NCBI RefSeq assembly: GCF_900107045.1
Contig: NZ_FNON01000003.1
Span: forward strand, 930,001 to 994,000
Direction of reading: 5' to 3'
DNA: 64,000 nucleotides
DNA from: Amycolatopsis xylanica
GTDB taxonomy: Bacteria; Actinomycetota; Actinomycetes; Mycobacteriales; Pseudonocardiaceae
The notes beneath the pieces were generated by a model. It was not told where the DNA came from, did no database searches, and was given only the letters and a program-made list of their open reading frames with translations. This document shows, piece after piece, positions 44,500-57,400 of this stretch (position 1 is its first letter; each line of letters starts with the position of its first letter). The position numbers were made by a program, and so were the translations under genes.

Positions 44500-44869
44500 T
44501 GCATTTCCTTCCACGAAAACTACGGGTATCGGAGAATGAATGGGTACTGCGGGGTTTCGTGAACCGCCGGCCTGCTTTGTTCCGCTGACTCGAAGTGTTA
44601 GTTGCTGTCAGGGACTTTCTGCTTGCCTCGGTGCACTGAAACCAATTTCGCGGATTTCCGGGCCAATGTAAAGACGTACGTCTTAAACGTTCGTTGTACC
44701 GAACTTGCGCCCGATTTGTACTAGTTCACTTCGGGCCCGCTCACCGATACCGAGCGTCATTTCCCGCAGCCGGCCTTCGCTTTGGCGAACAGGTTCGGTG
44801 TTCAGAGGACCGAAAGCAGCACCCGCTGCGGCCGAATGGCCCACCAAACCCGACAACTTCACACTCCTT

Positions 44870-44885
44870 GACAAACGAACTTGTC
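44870..44885. promoter_or_regulatory. Putative ArsR-type operator
   Basis: GACAA (44870-44874) and TTGTC (44881-44885) form an inverted repeat 17 bp before the ArsR-like start codon; a TTGACA overlaps it. Fits autorepression. Confidence 0.4.
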
Positions 44886-44902
44886 GGTGCGACGGTGGTC
44901 CC

Positions 44903-45484
44903 ATGTTCGAAGTTGCGGTGATCGACGATCCGGCCGCTGCCGAGGTCTCCCTGGATCCCATCCGAGCCCGGCTGCTGGCCGAACTGGCCGAGCCCGGCTC
45001 GGCCACCATGCTGGCCGCGAAGGTCGGCCTGCCCCGCCAGAAGGTGAACTACCACCTCAAGACGCTGGAGAAGCACGGCCTGGTCGAGCTCGTCGAAGAG
45101 CGCCGCAAGGGCAACATGAACGAGCGGCTGCTCCAGGCCACCGCCGGCGCGTACGTGATCTCGCCGACGGCCTTGTCCGCGGTCCAGCCGGACCCCGCGC
45201 GCTCACCGGACCGGCTGTCCGCGAGCTGGCTGCTGGCCGTCGCGGCCCGCCTGGTCCGCGACGTCGGCGACCTCATCACCGGCGCGTCCAAGGCGGGCAA
45301 GCGCGTCGCCACCTTCGCGCTGGACGGCGACGTCCGGTTCGCCTCCGCCGCCGACCGCGCGGCGTTCACCGAAGAACTGACCACCGCGGTCACCGCGCTG
45401 GTCGGCAAGTACCACGACGAGAGCGCCACGGGCGGGCGCGACCACCACCTCGTCATCGCCATCCACCCGAGCGTCAAGGAGTAG
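44903..45484 (+). CDS. ArsR-family HTH regulator
   Basis: A 193-residue protein with an N-terminal winged helix (DPIRARLLAELAEPGSATML, LPRQKVNYHLKTLEKHGLVEL) and an effector region of about 110 residues. Metal-site cysteines of classical ArsR/SmtB are absent, so it probably senses something else or only pairs with its partner. The SRPBCC gene starts 5 bp downstream. ArsR-SRPBCC (AHSA1) pairs are a common actinobacterial two-gene unit. Confidence 0.85.
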   Translation: MFEVAVIDDPAAAEVSLDPIRARLLAELAEPGSATMLAAKVGLPRQKVNYHLKTLEKHGLVELVEERRKGNMNERLLQATAGAYVISPTALSAVQPDPARSPDRLSASWLLAVAARLVRDVGDLITGASKAGKRVATFALDGDVRFASAADRAAFTEELTTAVTALVGKYHDESATGGRDHHLVIAIHPSVKE

Positions 45485-45489
45485 AGCAG

Positions 45490-46215
45490 ATGGGCCGCGA
45501 ATTCGAGCTGAGCAAGGAAGTCGAACTCGAAGCCAGCCCCGAAGTCGTCTGGGAGGCCATCGCCACCGGCCCTGGCATCGACTCGTGGTTCATGGGACCG
45601 CACACGGTCGAGCCGGGCATCGGCGGCAAGATGTCGATCGACCTCGGCGGCTTCCACGAGGAGTCCACGATCACGGCCTGGGACCCGCCGAAGCGCTTCG
45701 CCTACAAGACCGAGCCCGGCCCCGACGGCACGTTCCACGCGATGGAGTACCTCGTTGAGGGCCGTGAGGGTGGCAGCACGGTACTTCGCTTCGTGCACAA
45801 CGGTTTCCTGAGCGACGAGTGGGGCTCCGAGTACGAGTCGCAGACGAGTCACGGCTGGGACATGTACCTGCACACCCTGGGCCAGTACGTGAAGTACTTC
45901 CCCGGCAAGCCGGGCACGTACGTCTTCCTCCAGACACCGGAAACCACCGACGCCTGGGACAAGCTTCTCGCGGGCCTCGGCCTCGAAGAGCCCTACGCCC
46001 AAGGCGATCCGGTCCACCTGACGCTCGACGGCCTGCCGCCCATCGACGGCGTGATCGACTTCGCGGTCCCCGGTTTCCGTGAGCTGCTGGGCATTCGCGG
46101 CACCGAGGGCCTGTACCGCTTCCACGGCGGCGGCGCGTCGATCGGGCTCGGGCACCACGCTTTCGGCGAACCGCACGCCGAAGCCTGGCAGGCCTGGGCC
46201 ACCCGCACCTTCTAG
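45490..46215 (+). CDS. SRPBCC/AHSA1-domain protein
   Basis: A 241-residue START-like protein: LSKEVELEASPEVVWEAIA opens the helix-grip fold, followed by TVEPGIGGKMSIDLGG, SKRFAY-type strand (PPKRFAYKTEP) and the long C-terminal helix SHGWDMYLHTLGQYVKYFPG. About 80 further residues extend past the usual domain. Likely binds a hydrophobic ligand; cotranscribed with the ArsR gene. Confidence 0.85.
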   Translation: MGREFELSKEVELEASPEVVWEAIATGPGIDSWFMGPHTVEPGIGGKMSIDLGGFHEESTITAWDPPKRFAYKTEPGPDGTFHAMEYLVEGREGGSTVLRFVHNGFLSDEWGSEYESQTSHGWDMYLHTLGQYVKYFPGKPGTYVFLQTPETTDAWDKLLAGLGLEEPYAQGDPVHLTLDGLPPIDGVIDFAVPGFRELLGIRGTEGLYRFHGGGASIGLGHHAFGEPHAEAWQAWATRTF

Positions 46216-46262
46216 GTCGTGAGTGTTCCGGCCGGTTAGAACCGGCCGGAACACTCACGACC
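46215..46262. repeat. Long perfect hairpin, CGTGAGTGTTCCGG family (copy 1)
   Basis: Arms 46215-46237 and 46240-46262 are perfectly complementary over 23 bp with a 2-nt loop, between convergent stops at 46215 and 46269. Bidirectional terminator. A related hairpin split by an insertion lies at 60599-60859. Confidence 0.9.
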
Positions 46263-46268
46263 CCTGGT

Positions 46269-49823
<3,555 letters not shown>

Positions 49824-49832
49824 CGGACCAGA

Positions 49833-50756
49833 CTACGGCGCTGGTACGACACTTCGCGGAAGAGCCTCTACGACCAGCGGAAGCTGTGCGGCCTGGACGT
49901 CCGGATCGACGCTCGCGATCCGGATCGGGATGTGCGTCGCGCCCGCGTCCGCGAACTCGCGCAACCGCGCGGCGACCTGCTCACGGCTACCGGTGATCAG
50001 CACCTGCAACCCCTGAACGAACTCCAGCGGCACGCCGTAGTTCCGCGCGGCGAAGTCCTCCAGCGCGTGCCGCGCGAGCACGGGGTCCTCCTCGACGTAC
50101 ACCGTCGCGAACAGCGCACCCGTCACCGGCCGGTCCTCACGCACGACGGCCAGCCCGCGCGCGTAGTCGGCCACGTCCGGCGGATACGGCAGCCAGCCGT
50201 CGTAAAGCCGGCCGACCCGCCGCAGCACCGGCGGCGTGAAGCCGGCCGCCAGCCAGATCGGCGGGCCGCCGTCCTGCTGCGGCGCCATGAATTCGGGCAG
50301 CGTGTCGTAGTGCAGGACCTTGCCGTGGAACGAGCGCGCGCCGCGCCAGATCGCCTTCCACAACGCGACGATGTCGTCGAGCCTGGCGTTGCGTGCCTGC
50401 CAAGGAACGCCGGCGAACTCGAATTCCGGCTCGCTGCGGCCAGGGAATCCGCCGCCGACCGCGAGCGTCACCCGGCCGCCCGAAAGCAGGTCGAGCGAGG
50501 TGATCGCGTTCGCCGTGAGCACCGGGTCACGCAGCGCGGCGAGCATGGCCGCGGTGCCGAGGGTCACCCGCTCGGTGACGCCGGCGAGCGTGCCGAGCAG
50601 GGTGAGTGCGTCGATCGGCGCCTTCGCGAGCGTGTCGCCGACCCACAGCGAGTCGAGGCCGAGGCGTTCGGCCTCGACGCCGAGTCCGACGATCTGGCGC
50701 GGGCTGCCGGTGAACGACTGATAGGTGGGAAGAACCAGGCCGAATTTCGTGTTCAT
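49833..50756 (-). CDS. LLM-class F420/flavin-dependent oxidoreductase
   Basis: A 307-residue luciferase-fold protein: FGLVLPTYQSFTGSPRQIVG, GLDSLWVGDTLAKAPIDALT, RVTLGTAAMLAALRDPVL and GGRVTLAVGGGFPGRSEPEF. Many such actinobacterial enzymes use F420H2, others FMN; the sequence alone does not decide. It ends 9 bp before the mfd start and may be cotranscribed. Divergent from the XRE regulator (58 bp between starts), which may control it. Confidence 0.82.
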   Translation of the reverse strand: MNTKFGLVLPTYQSFTGSPRQIVGLGVEAERLGLDSLWVGDTLAKAPIDALTLLGTLAGVTERVTLGTAAMLAALRDPVLTANAITSLDLLSGGRVTLAVGGGFPGRSEPEFEFAGVPWQARNARLDDIVALWKAIWRGARSFHGKVLHYDTLPEFMAPQQDGGPPIWLAAGFTPPVLRRVGRLYDGWLPYPPDVADYARGLAVVREDRPVTGALFATVYVEEDPVLARHALEDFAARNYGVPLEFVQGLQVLITGSREQVAARLREFADAGATHIPIRIASVDPDVQAAQLPLVVEALPRSVVPAP

Positions 50757-50814
50757 GGTGCGAAATCGTGCTTGGCTGCACGGGCACGCTCAATTCCCTG
50801 GAAGGTATGACGCG

Positions 50815-51579
50815 ATGGAGACTTTCGCGATCGCGTTGCGCGATTGGCGCACGCGCAGGCGGCTCAGCCAGCTGGAACTGGCGCTGCGCGCGGGCACCAC
50901 CCAGCGGCATGTGAGTTTCATGGAACGTGGCCGCTCGGTGCCCGGCCGCGGCATGGTCGTGCGTGTCGCCGAGTCGCTCGAGCTGCCGCTGCGCGAGCGC
51001 AACGGCCTGCTGCTCGCGGCGGGCTACGCGCCGTCGTACCCCGAGACCACGCTCGACGATCCGCGCCTGCGCCCGATACTCGACGGAATGCAGCGGCTGC
51101 TCGACGGGCACCGGCCGTATCCGGCGATCGTGGTCGACAAGTACGGCACGCTCGTCGCGCACAACGACCGGTTCACCGTGCTCACCGAGGGCGTCGACGC
51201 GGATCTGCTGCGCGCGCCCTGCAATGTGCTGCGGCTGGCGCTGCATCCGCGCGGGATGGCGCCGCGGATCCACAATCTCGGCGACTGGGCGCGGCACATC
51301 CTCGAACGGCTCACCCAGGAGATCGCGCGCACCCCGGACGACCGGCTGTCCGAGCTGCTCGCCGAACTCGAAGGCTATGTGCCCGCGCCGAGTTTGCCAG
51401 AGGACGGCCATCTCGGGTTCGCGGTGCCGGTGCGACTGTCGTCGAGCCTCGGCGAACTGCGGCTGCTGACGGCGATCACCACCTTCGCGACGGCCGTCGA
51501 CGTGACCGTCTCGGAACTGAAGCTGGAGACATTCCTGCCCGCCGACGACGCGACGGCGGCCGCTCTCGGCGCACCGTGA
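50815..51579 (+). CDS. XRE regulator with MmyB-like ligand-binding domain
   Basis: A 254-residue regulator: HTH_31 at the N terminus (RDWRTRRRLSQLELALRAGT, QRHVSFMERGRSVPG) and a MmyB-like PAS-type domain (RPYPAIVVDKYGTLVAHNDR, NVLRLALHPRGMAPRI, LPEDGHLGFAVPVRL). The class regulates adjacent reductases or SDRs in actinobacteria. ATG 50815 with GGAAGG 9 nt upstream is chosen over the earlier GTG/ATG codons that lie in the promoter region. Confidence 0.85.
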   Translation: METFAIALRDWRTRRRLSQLELALRAGTTQRHVSFMERGRSVPGRGMVVRVAESLELPLRERNGLLLAAGYAPSYPETTLDDPRLRPILDGMQRLLDGHRPYPAIVVDKYGTLVAHNDRFTVLTEGVDADLLRAPCNVLRLALHPRGMAPRIHNLGDWARHILERLTQEIARTPDDRLSELLAELEGYVPAPSLPEDGHLGFAVPVRLSSSLGELRLLTAITTFATAVDVTVSELKLETFLPADDATAAALGAP

Positions 51580-51675
51580 CAAATGTAATCCGGGACCGGT
51601 GACATTCCTTCCCTGAGCGCGTCCCGTTTCCTCCGTAGCGTTTTGAGCATCGGAAAACGCAAGGGGGAAAAAGAA

Positions 51676-52308
51676 ATGCGGAACAAGGTCATGGCGATGC
51701 TGCCGTCCATCCTGCGCGACGTGGTGCCGCCGACGGCGGCTTACTACGTGCTGCACGCGGCCGGCGTGGACGACCGGCTGGCGCTACTTTCGGCTTCGCT
51801 GGTGGCGGGCGGGATGGTGGTCTTCGAGGCGGTCCGGCTCAAGCGGCTGGAGATCTTCTCCGCGGTGATGCTGGGGGTGTTCGGCATCGGCCTGGTGTTG
51901 TCGCTGCTCAGCGGTGACCCCCGGTTCATGCTGGTCAAGGAGTCGTTCGGCACCGCCATACTGGGCAGCGCGTTCCTGGTCAGCTGCGTCGTCGGCAAAC
52001 CGCTGCTCTACCTGGCCGCCCGCCGATTCAGGGCGGACGACCCCGTGAAGACGCGTGAGTTCGAGCAGCTCTACCACGACAACCCGGCAGCCAGGCGGCG
52101 GTTCAAGGCGCTCAGCTCGGTCTGGGGCGTCGGCCTGATCGTCGAAGCGGTGGTGCGGGTGGTGCTGTGCTTCAAGCTGCCGATCGACACCATGGTCGCG
52201 GTGTCGCCGGTGCTGATGATCGGCACGATCGCGCTGCTGCTCGCCATCACCGCCAGGTACGTGCGGCGGTTCAAAGCGGCCGAGCGAGTCGGCGAAGTGC
52301 TGACGTAG
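51676..52308 (+). CDS. VC0807-like multi-span membrane protein
   Basis: A 210-residue protein with five or six hydrophobic segments, LPSILRDVVPPTAAYYVLHA at the N terminus and FGTAILGSAFLVSCVVGKPLLY in the middle, the latter matching the VC0807 / DUF3159-like family seen next to regulators. Function unknown. ATG 51676 has AAGGGGG upstream. Confidence 0.7.
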   Translation: MRNKVMAMLPSILRDVVPPTAAYYVLHAAGVDDRLALLSASLVAGGMVVFEAVRLKRLEIFSAVMLGVFGIGLVLSLLSGDPRFMLVKESFGTAILGSAFLVSCVVGKPLLYLAARRFRADDPVKTREFEQLYHDNPAARRRFKALSSVWGVGLIVEAVVRVVLCFKLPIDTMVAVSPVLMIGTIALLLAITARYVRRFKAAERVGEVLT

Positions 52309-52321
52309 GACACTGGCGGGT

Positions 52322-53446
52322 ATGCGCGTACTGGCAGCGGTGCTGCTCTGCCTGGTCACAGCCTGTTCTACCGCAGAGACCACCGCACCACCCCCGACGG
52401 GCAAGTTCAAAGTCGAGCAGCTCGCCAGTGGGCTCGAGCATGGCTGGGATGTCGGGTTCCTCCCGGACGGCAGGCTGCTCGTGCCGCAGCGGCCCGGCAG
52501 GCTCGCGCTGATCGACGCGGGCAAAGTGTCCACAGTGGACGCCGACTTCGGCGATGTGCTCGTGGCGGGCGAGGGCGGGCTGATGGGCCTGGTCGTGCAT
52601 CCGGACTTCGCGGCGACCGGCGAGTTCACCACCTGCCAGACCCACCGGGACCCCGACGACGTGCGGCTGGTGACCTGGAAGCTCGACGGCGCCCGCGCGA
52701 CGCGTGTGCGTGACCTGCTGACCGGGCTGCCGGTCAACCCGAGCGGGCGGCATTCGGGGTGCCGTCCGACCCTCGCGCCCGACGGCGCGCTGCTGGTCGG
52801 CACCGGCGACACCGCGCGGCCGTCGATCGCGCAGGACCGGCACAGCCTCGGCGGCAAGGTGCTGCGTATCGACCTGAAGACCGGGAATCCCTTGCCAGGT
52901 AACCCTTTCCTCGGTTCGGCCGACACCGACCCGCGCATCCTGTCGTACGGCCATCGCAACGTGCAGGGTGTCGCCGTGCGGGACGGCGGGCAGGTGTTCA
53001 CCGCCGAGCACGGCCCGGCGTTCGACGACGAGGTCAACCTGATCAAGCCGGGCGCGAACTACGGCTGGGACCCGTCGAAGGGCGGGACGACCGCGGACTA
53101 CGACGAGAGCGTGCCGATGACCGACACCTCGCGGTTCCCCGACGCGATCCCCGCGGTCTGGTCGACCGGCAAGATCACCGAAGCCATCTGCGCGGCGGAC
53201 TTCCTCCACGGAAAGCAGTGGGGCGCCATGGAAGGCAAGCTGGCCGTGGTCGCGCTGAAGGGCCAGAAGATGCTCCTGCTCGGCCTCGATCCGTCCGGCG
53301 TGCTGGTGGACGTCACCCTGCCCCCGGAGTTCGACGACAAGTTCGGCCGCCTGCGCGCGGTCCGCTCCGGCCCCGACGGCGCCCTCTACGTCACCACCTC
53401 GGACGGCACCGACGACAAGCTCCTGAAAGTCACCCCGGCCCCGTAA
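52322..53446 (+). CDS. PQQ-dependent-type sugar dehydrogenase (GSDH) lipoprotein
   Basis: A 374-residue six-bladed propeller: lipobox LVTAC, then GWDVGFLPDGRLLVPQRPG, EGGLMGLVVHPDF, GRHSGCRPTLAPDGALLVGTGD, YGHRNVQGVAV and EHGPAFDDEVNLIKPGANYGW, all typical of soluble aldose dehydrogenases of the GdhB/YliI type. Oxidises sugars outside the membrane; whether PQQ is available here is unknown. An SD is not obvious. Followed by a hairpin repeat. Confidence 0.85.
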   Translation: MRVLAAVLLCLVTACSTAETTAPPPTGKFKVEQLASGLEHGWDVGFLPDGRLLVPQRPGRLALIDAGKVSTVDADFGDVLVAGEGGLMGLVVHPDFAATGEFTTCQTHRDPDDVRLVTWKLDGARATRVRDLLTGLPVNPSGRHSGCRPTLAPDGALLVGTGDTARPSIAQDRHSLGGKVLRIDLKTGNPLPGNPFLGSADTDPRILSYGHRNVQGVAVRDGGQVFTAEHGPAFDDEVNLIKPGANYGWDPSKGGTTADYDESVPMTDTSRFPDAIPAVWSTGKITEAICAADFLHGKQWGAMEGKLAVVALKGQKMLLLGLDPSGVLVDVTLPPEFDDKFGRLRAVRSGPDGALYVTTSDGTDDKLLKVTPAP

Positions 53447-53536
53447 AAAAATCCCAATGCGGCATTGGTCAGTTTTCGGCCAGCCAATGTGGCTTTCGTC
53501 AGCTCGAAGCTGCCGAAAGCCACATTGGGATTTTTT
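53445..53536. repeat. Intergenic hairpin repeat, CCCAATGTGGC variant (copy 5)
   Basis: Inner hairpin 53484-53498 / 53514-53528 is perfect over 15 bp; an additional outer arm at 53445-53459 (A7TCCCAATG) can pair with 53523-53536 (ending T6). Three-arm design as in copy 4a. Convergent stops at 53446 and 53544. Confidence 0.85.
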
Positions 53537-53543
53537 CCCCAGG

Positions 53544-54275
53544 TCAGCGGCCTGAGTAGGCGCCGCCGTTGATGTGGATCACCTGGCCGGTGATGTGCGC
53601 GACCCCGGGCGAGGCCAGGTAGAAGATCGCGTCCGCGACCTCCTCCGGGCGGCCGGCGCGCTTGTTCAGCGCGAGCGCGACGCGTGGCTTGAGCCATTCG
53701 TCGGTCAGCGTGCCGTGGAAGAACTCGGTGTCCGTGGTGACGCCGGGCGCGATCACGTTCGCGCTGATGCCCCGCCCGGCCAGCTGGCGCGCGAGGTCGA
53801 TGTTCCACGCCTCGACCGCCGACTTCGCCGCCCCGTACGAGCCGGAGCCCTGCTTGGCGGCGATCGAGCCGACCGTGACGATCCGCGCGTTGTCGGCGAA
53901 CCGCGGCTTCAGGCCCGCCGTGACGAGCACGGCGGTCAGCACGTTCGCGTCGAGGTTCGCGTGCCAGGCGTCGGCCAGCCCGGCGAGGTCGCCTTCCGCG
54001 GGCGCTTCACGCTGGCGGTCGGTGTTCCCGCCCGCGTTGTTCACGAGCACGTCCACGCGCTGCGGCAGCTCGGCGAGCGCGGCCTGCACCGCGGCGGGGT
54101 CGGCCGCGTCGAAAACGACATAACGGGCACCCAATAACGTCGCCGCTTCCGACAGCACCTTTTCCCGGCGTCCGGTGATCGTGACATTGTCGCCCGCCTT
54201 CGCGAACAACGCGGCGGCGGCGTACCCGATTCCGGTGCCCCCGCCTGTGATTACAACTTCCCTCGGCTCCGTCAT
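53544..54275 (-). CDS. Short-chain dehydrogenase/reductase (SDR)
   Basis: A 243-residue classical SDR. Cofactor motif ITGGGTGIGYAAAALF, NNAGG (VLVNNAGGNTDR), catalytic Ser/Tyr/Lys in SIAAKQGSGSYGAAKSAVEA, and C-terminal GVAHITGQVIHINGGAYSG. The arginine after the first strand (ITGRREKV) suggests NADP(H). Substrate unknown. Confidence 0.9.
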   Translation of the reverse strand: MTEPREVVITGGGTGIGYAAAALFAKAGDNVTITGRREKVLSEAATLLGARYVVFDAADPAAVQAALAELPQRVDVLVNNAGGNTDRQREAPAEGDLAGLADAWHANLDANVLTAVLVTAGLKPRFADNARIVTVGSIAAKQGSGSYGAAKSAVEAWNIDLARQLAGRGISANVIAPGVTTDTEFFHGTLTDEWLKPRVALALNKRAGRPEEVADAIFYLASPGVAHITGQVIHINGGAYSGR

Positions 54276-54337
54276 GCCTAGATCATGAGTGAACGCACAC
54301 CCCTACGGCAAGAATTCCCGAAACCCGGTTTGACCTG

Positions 54338-54372
54338 CACATATATGTGAACGCGGATCCACATACGTGAAC
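54338..54372. promoter_or_regulatory. Paired palindromic repeats upstream of the SARP-nSTAND gene
   Basis: CACATATATGTG (54338-54349, perfect palindrome) and CACATACGTG (54360-54369), each followed by AAC, start 22 bp apart. The 22-bp period fits two helical turns and the site is about 95 bp before the regulator gene. Confidence 0.5.
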
Positions 54373-54465
54373 ATCGGCAGACCAGCGCAATCCGCCGAAC
54401 GGCGCAATTGAACCTTGTCGTCCCACTCGCCGGAGTACTACCGTGTGTGACGGGGAGGACGCTCG

Positions 54466-57400
54466 ATGGATTTCCGTTTGCTGGGGCCGGTCGAACTCAG
54501 GATCGGCGACCGGCGGGTGGAGCTGGGCACCGGCAAGCAGCGCTGCGTGCTGGCCGTGCTCTTGTTCGGCGCCGGCCGGACCCACCCGATCGAGTCGCTG
54601 ATCGACAAGGTGTGGGGCGAGGATCCGCCGACCCAGGTCCGCACCGCGCTCTACAGCTACGTCAGCCGGGCCAGGCGGGTGCTGCGGGAGGCGGGCAGCG
54701 AGTGCACGATCACGCAGGAACCCGGCGGCTACCTGCTGGACGTGCCGCGCGAACTCGTCGACGTGCATCGCTTCGAAGCCTTGTCCCGCAAGGCTTTCCA
54801 GCTCGACGACGCGGCCGCGCGGGCGGACGCGCTCGCGACGGCGCTCGACCTCTGGCACGGCGAACCACTGCAGAACCTGACCGGCCGCTGGGCCGACGAG
54901 GTCAGGCATCAGCTGGGGCGGCGGCGTGTGCGGGTCTGCGCCGAATGGGCGGGCGCCCTGTTCGAGCTGGGCGAGCATGCCGCGGCTGGCGACCGGCTCG
55001 AACGCGAACTGCTCGATCAGCCGCTGGCGGAGCCGCTCGCCGGTCAGCTGATGATCTCCCTGTACGCGCAGGGAAGACAGGCGGAAGCGCTCGGCCATTT
55101 CGCGGCGCTGCGTGAGCGGCTGGCCGAGGAGCTCGGTGTCGAACCCGGTCCGGCGCTCGGCGAAATACATTTGCGGGTGCTCCGCGGCGAGCCGGTCGGC
55201 GCTTATACCGAGCCGCCCGCGGCACCCGGCATCAAAGCCGCGCCGAAAGCGAAACCCGCGCGACGCCCATTGCCCAGCGCGGACGTCTCAGCGCCTTATC
55301 TCGGTCTCGAAACCTTTCAGGAGAACGACGCCGCCCGATTCTTCGGCAGGCGGGCACTGGTCGACGAAATGGTCGCCCGGCTGGACGGTCACCGTTTCCT
55401 GGCCGTATTCGGACCGTCCGGCAGCGGCAAATCCTCGGTGCTGCGTGCCGGGCTGCTGCCCGCGTTCCGTGACGCGGACACCGTGCTGCTCACCCCCGGC
55501 GAGCACCCGCTCGCCGCGCTCTCCACCGCGTTGGTGACCACGGGCGCCGTGCCCGAGTCGATCCGCGGTGAGCTGGCCGTCGACCCGGCTTGCCTCGCCG
55601 ACCTGCTCCGCTACAGCGACGGCGAACCACGGGAGACGCCGATCCTGCTGCTGGTCGACCAGTTCGAAGAGATCTTCACCCTGTGCCAGGACGTCCGCGA
55701 ACGCGCCCAGTTCGTCGAAGCGCTCGTCTCGCTCGCCGATCACCCGTCGGTACCCGCCAGGGTCGTCATCGGGATCCGCGCCGACTTCTACCCGGCGTGC
55801 GCGGACTTCCCCGCGCTCGTCGCCCTGCTGCGTGACCGGCAGCTGCTGGTCGGTCCGATGGCCGAGCCCGAGCTGCGCACGGTCATCACCGGGCCCGCCG
55901 AACTCGCGGGGCTGAGCGTGGAACCCGCGCTGGTCGACGCCGCGCTCGCCGACGTGCTCGGCGAACCGGCCGCGCTGCCGATGCTTTCCCACGCATTGCG
56001 GGAAACCTGGCTCCGCCGCACGGGCGACCGGCTCACCGCCGAGTCGTACCACGCGGCAGGCGGTGTCCGCGGCGCCGTGGCGCAGACGGCCGACGAGGTG
56101 TTCGGCGGCTTGGACACCCATCAGGCCCGCCTCGCCCGCGAGGTGTTCCTGCGGCTCACCGCGCCGGGTGAGGAGTCGGCCGACACCAGGCGGCGGCCGC
56201 GCCTCGACGAACTGCTCGACACCCCGGACGCCCCGGAGATCAACGCGATACTCGGCAAGCTGGCCGAGGCCCGGCTGGTCACCGTCGACGAGGACACCGT
56301 GACCGTCGCGCACGAATGCCTCATCCGCGGCTGGCCGAAGCTGCGCGGCTGGCTCGACGAGGACCGCGAGTACCTGCGGGCCCGCCACCGGCTGACCGGC
56401 AGCGCGCGGGAATGGGAGCGGCACGGCCGGGACGAGGACCTGCTCTACGCCGCGTCCCAGCTGGCCGCCTGGCGCGACCGTGACAAGAATCGGCTGACCG
56501 AACTCGAACGCGAGTTCCTCGACGCGGGCGTCCGCAAGACCGAGCGTCTGCGCCAGGCCAGGCGCAAGCGGCTCCGGCTGACACTGGCCGGGATGAGCGC
56601 CGCGCTGGTCACGCTGCTCGTGCTCACCGTCGTCGCCGTCGTGCAAGCGGGACAGGCGGACCGGGAGCGGGATCGCGCGCTCGCGGGCAGGCTGGTCGCC
56701 GACGCTCGCGGCCAGCTGGCGCTCGACCCCGAGCTGGCGCTGCTGCTGGCGAGGAACGCCTACGCGATCGACCAGGACGCCCAAGCCGAGTCCGCGCTGG
56801 CACAGGCGTTGGTCAGTTCCCGGGTCCGCGCCACGTTCACCGGGCACGTCGGCCCGGTGACCCAGGTGCGGTTCAGCCGGGACGGCAAGCATCTGATCAG
56901 TGGCGGCGAAGACGGGACCGTCCGGCTCTGGCCGGTAGGCGGCGGCCCGCCCACCATGCTGTCCGAGCGATCCGTGCTGACCGGGCCTGGCGCAGGAGTG
57001 GTCGCGCTGGCACAGAGCGCGGACGGCGAGCGGATCGCGGTCGCGCACGCGCGCGGCGAGGTCGAAATGCTGACGGCGTCAGGCGCGGGCGAACCGGTCC
57101 GGCTCGGCCGGATCCCGACGGACATCCTGGCGCTGGCTTTCGCCGCCGACGGGCGGGTGCTGGCGATCAACGACTACGGCACGGTGGCGACGTTCGCCGC
57201 GGACGGGGCCACGCCACCCGCTCTGCGTGTGGTCGCACCGCACGAAAGCACGGTCGCGGCGTTCAGCCCGGACGCCGGGAAGGTCGCCGTGACCGGCAAG
57301 GACAAACGGGTCCGGCTGTGGGATCTGGCCACGGACACGGCCACCGAACTGCGCGGACCGGACGTCGAGGTGACCAGCCTGGCGTTCGGCCCGGACGGCC

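Noticed and set aside
55288..57048. 586-codon minus-strand frame in the nSTAND gene
   Set aside because: Mirror frame of the BTAD-nSTAND-WD40 gene with no recognisable domain.
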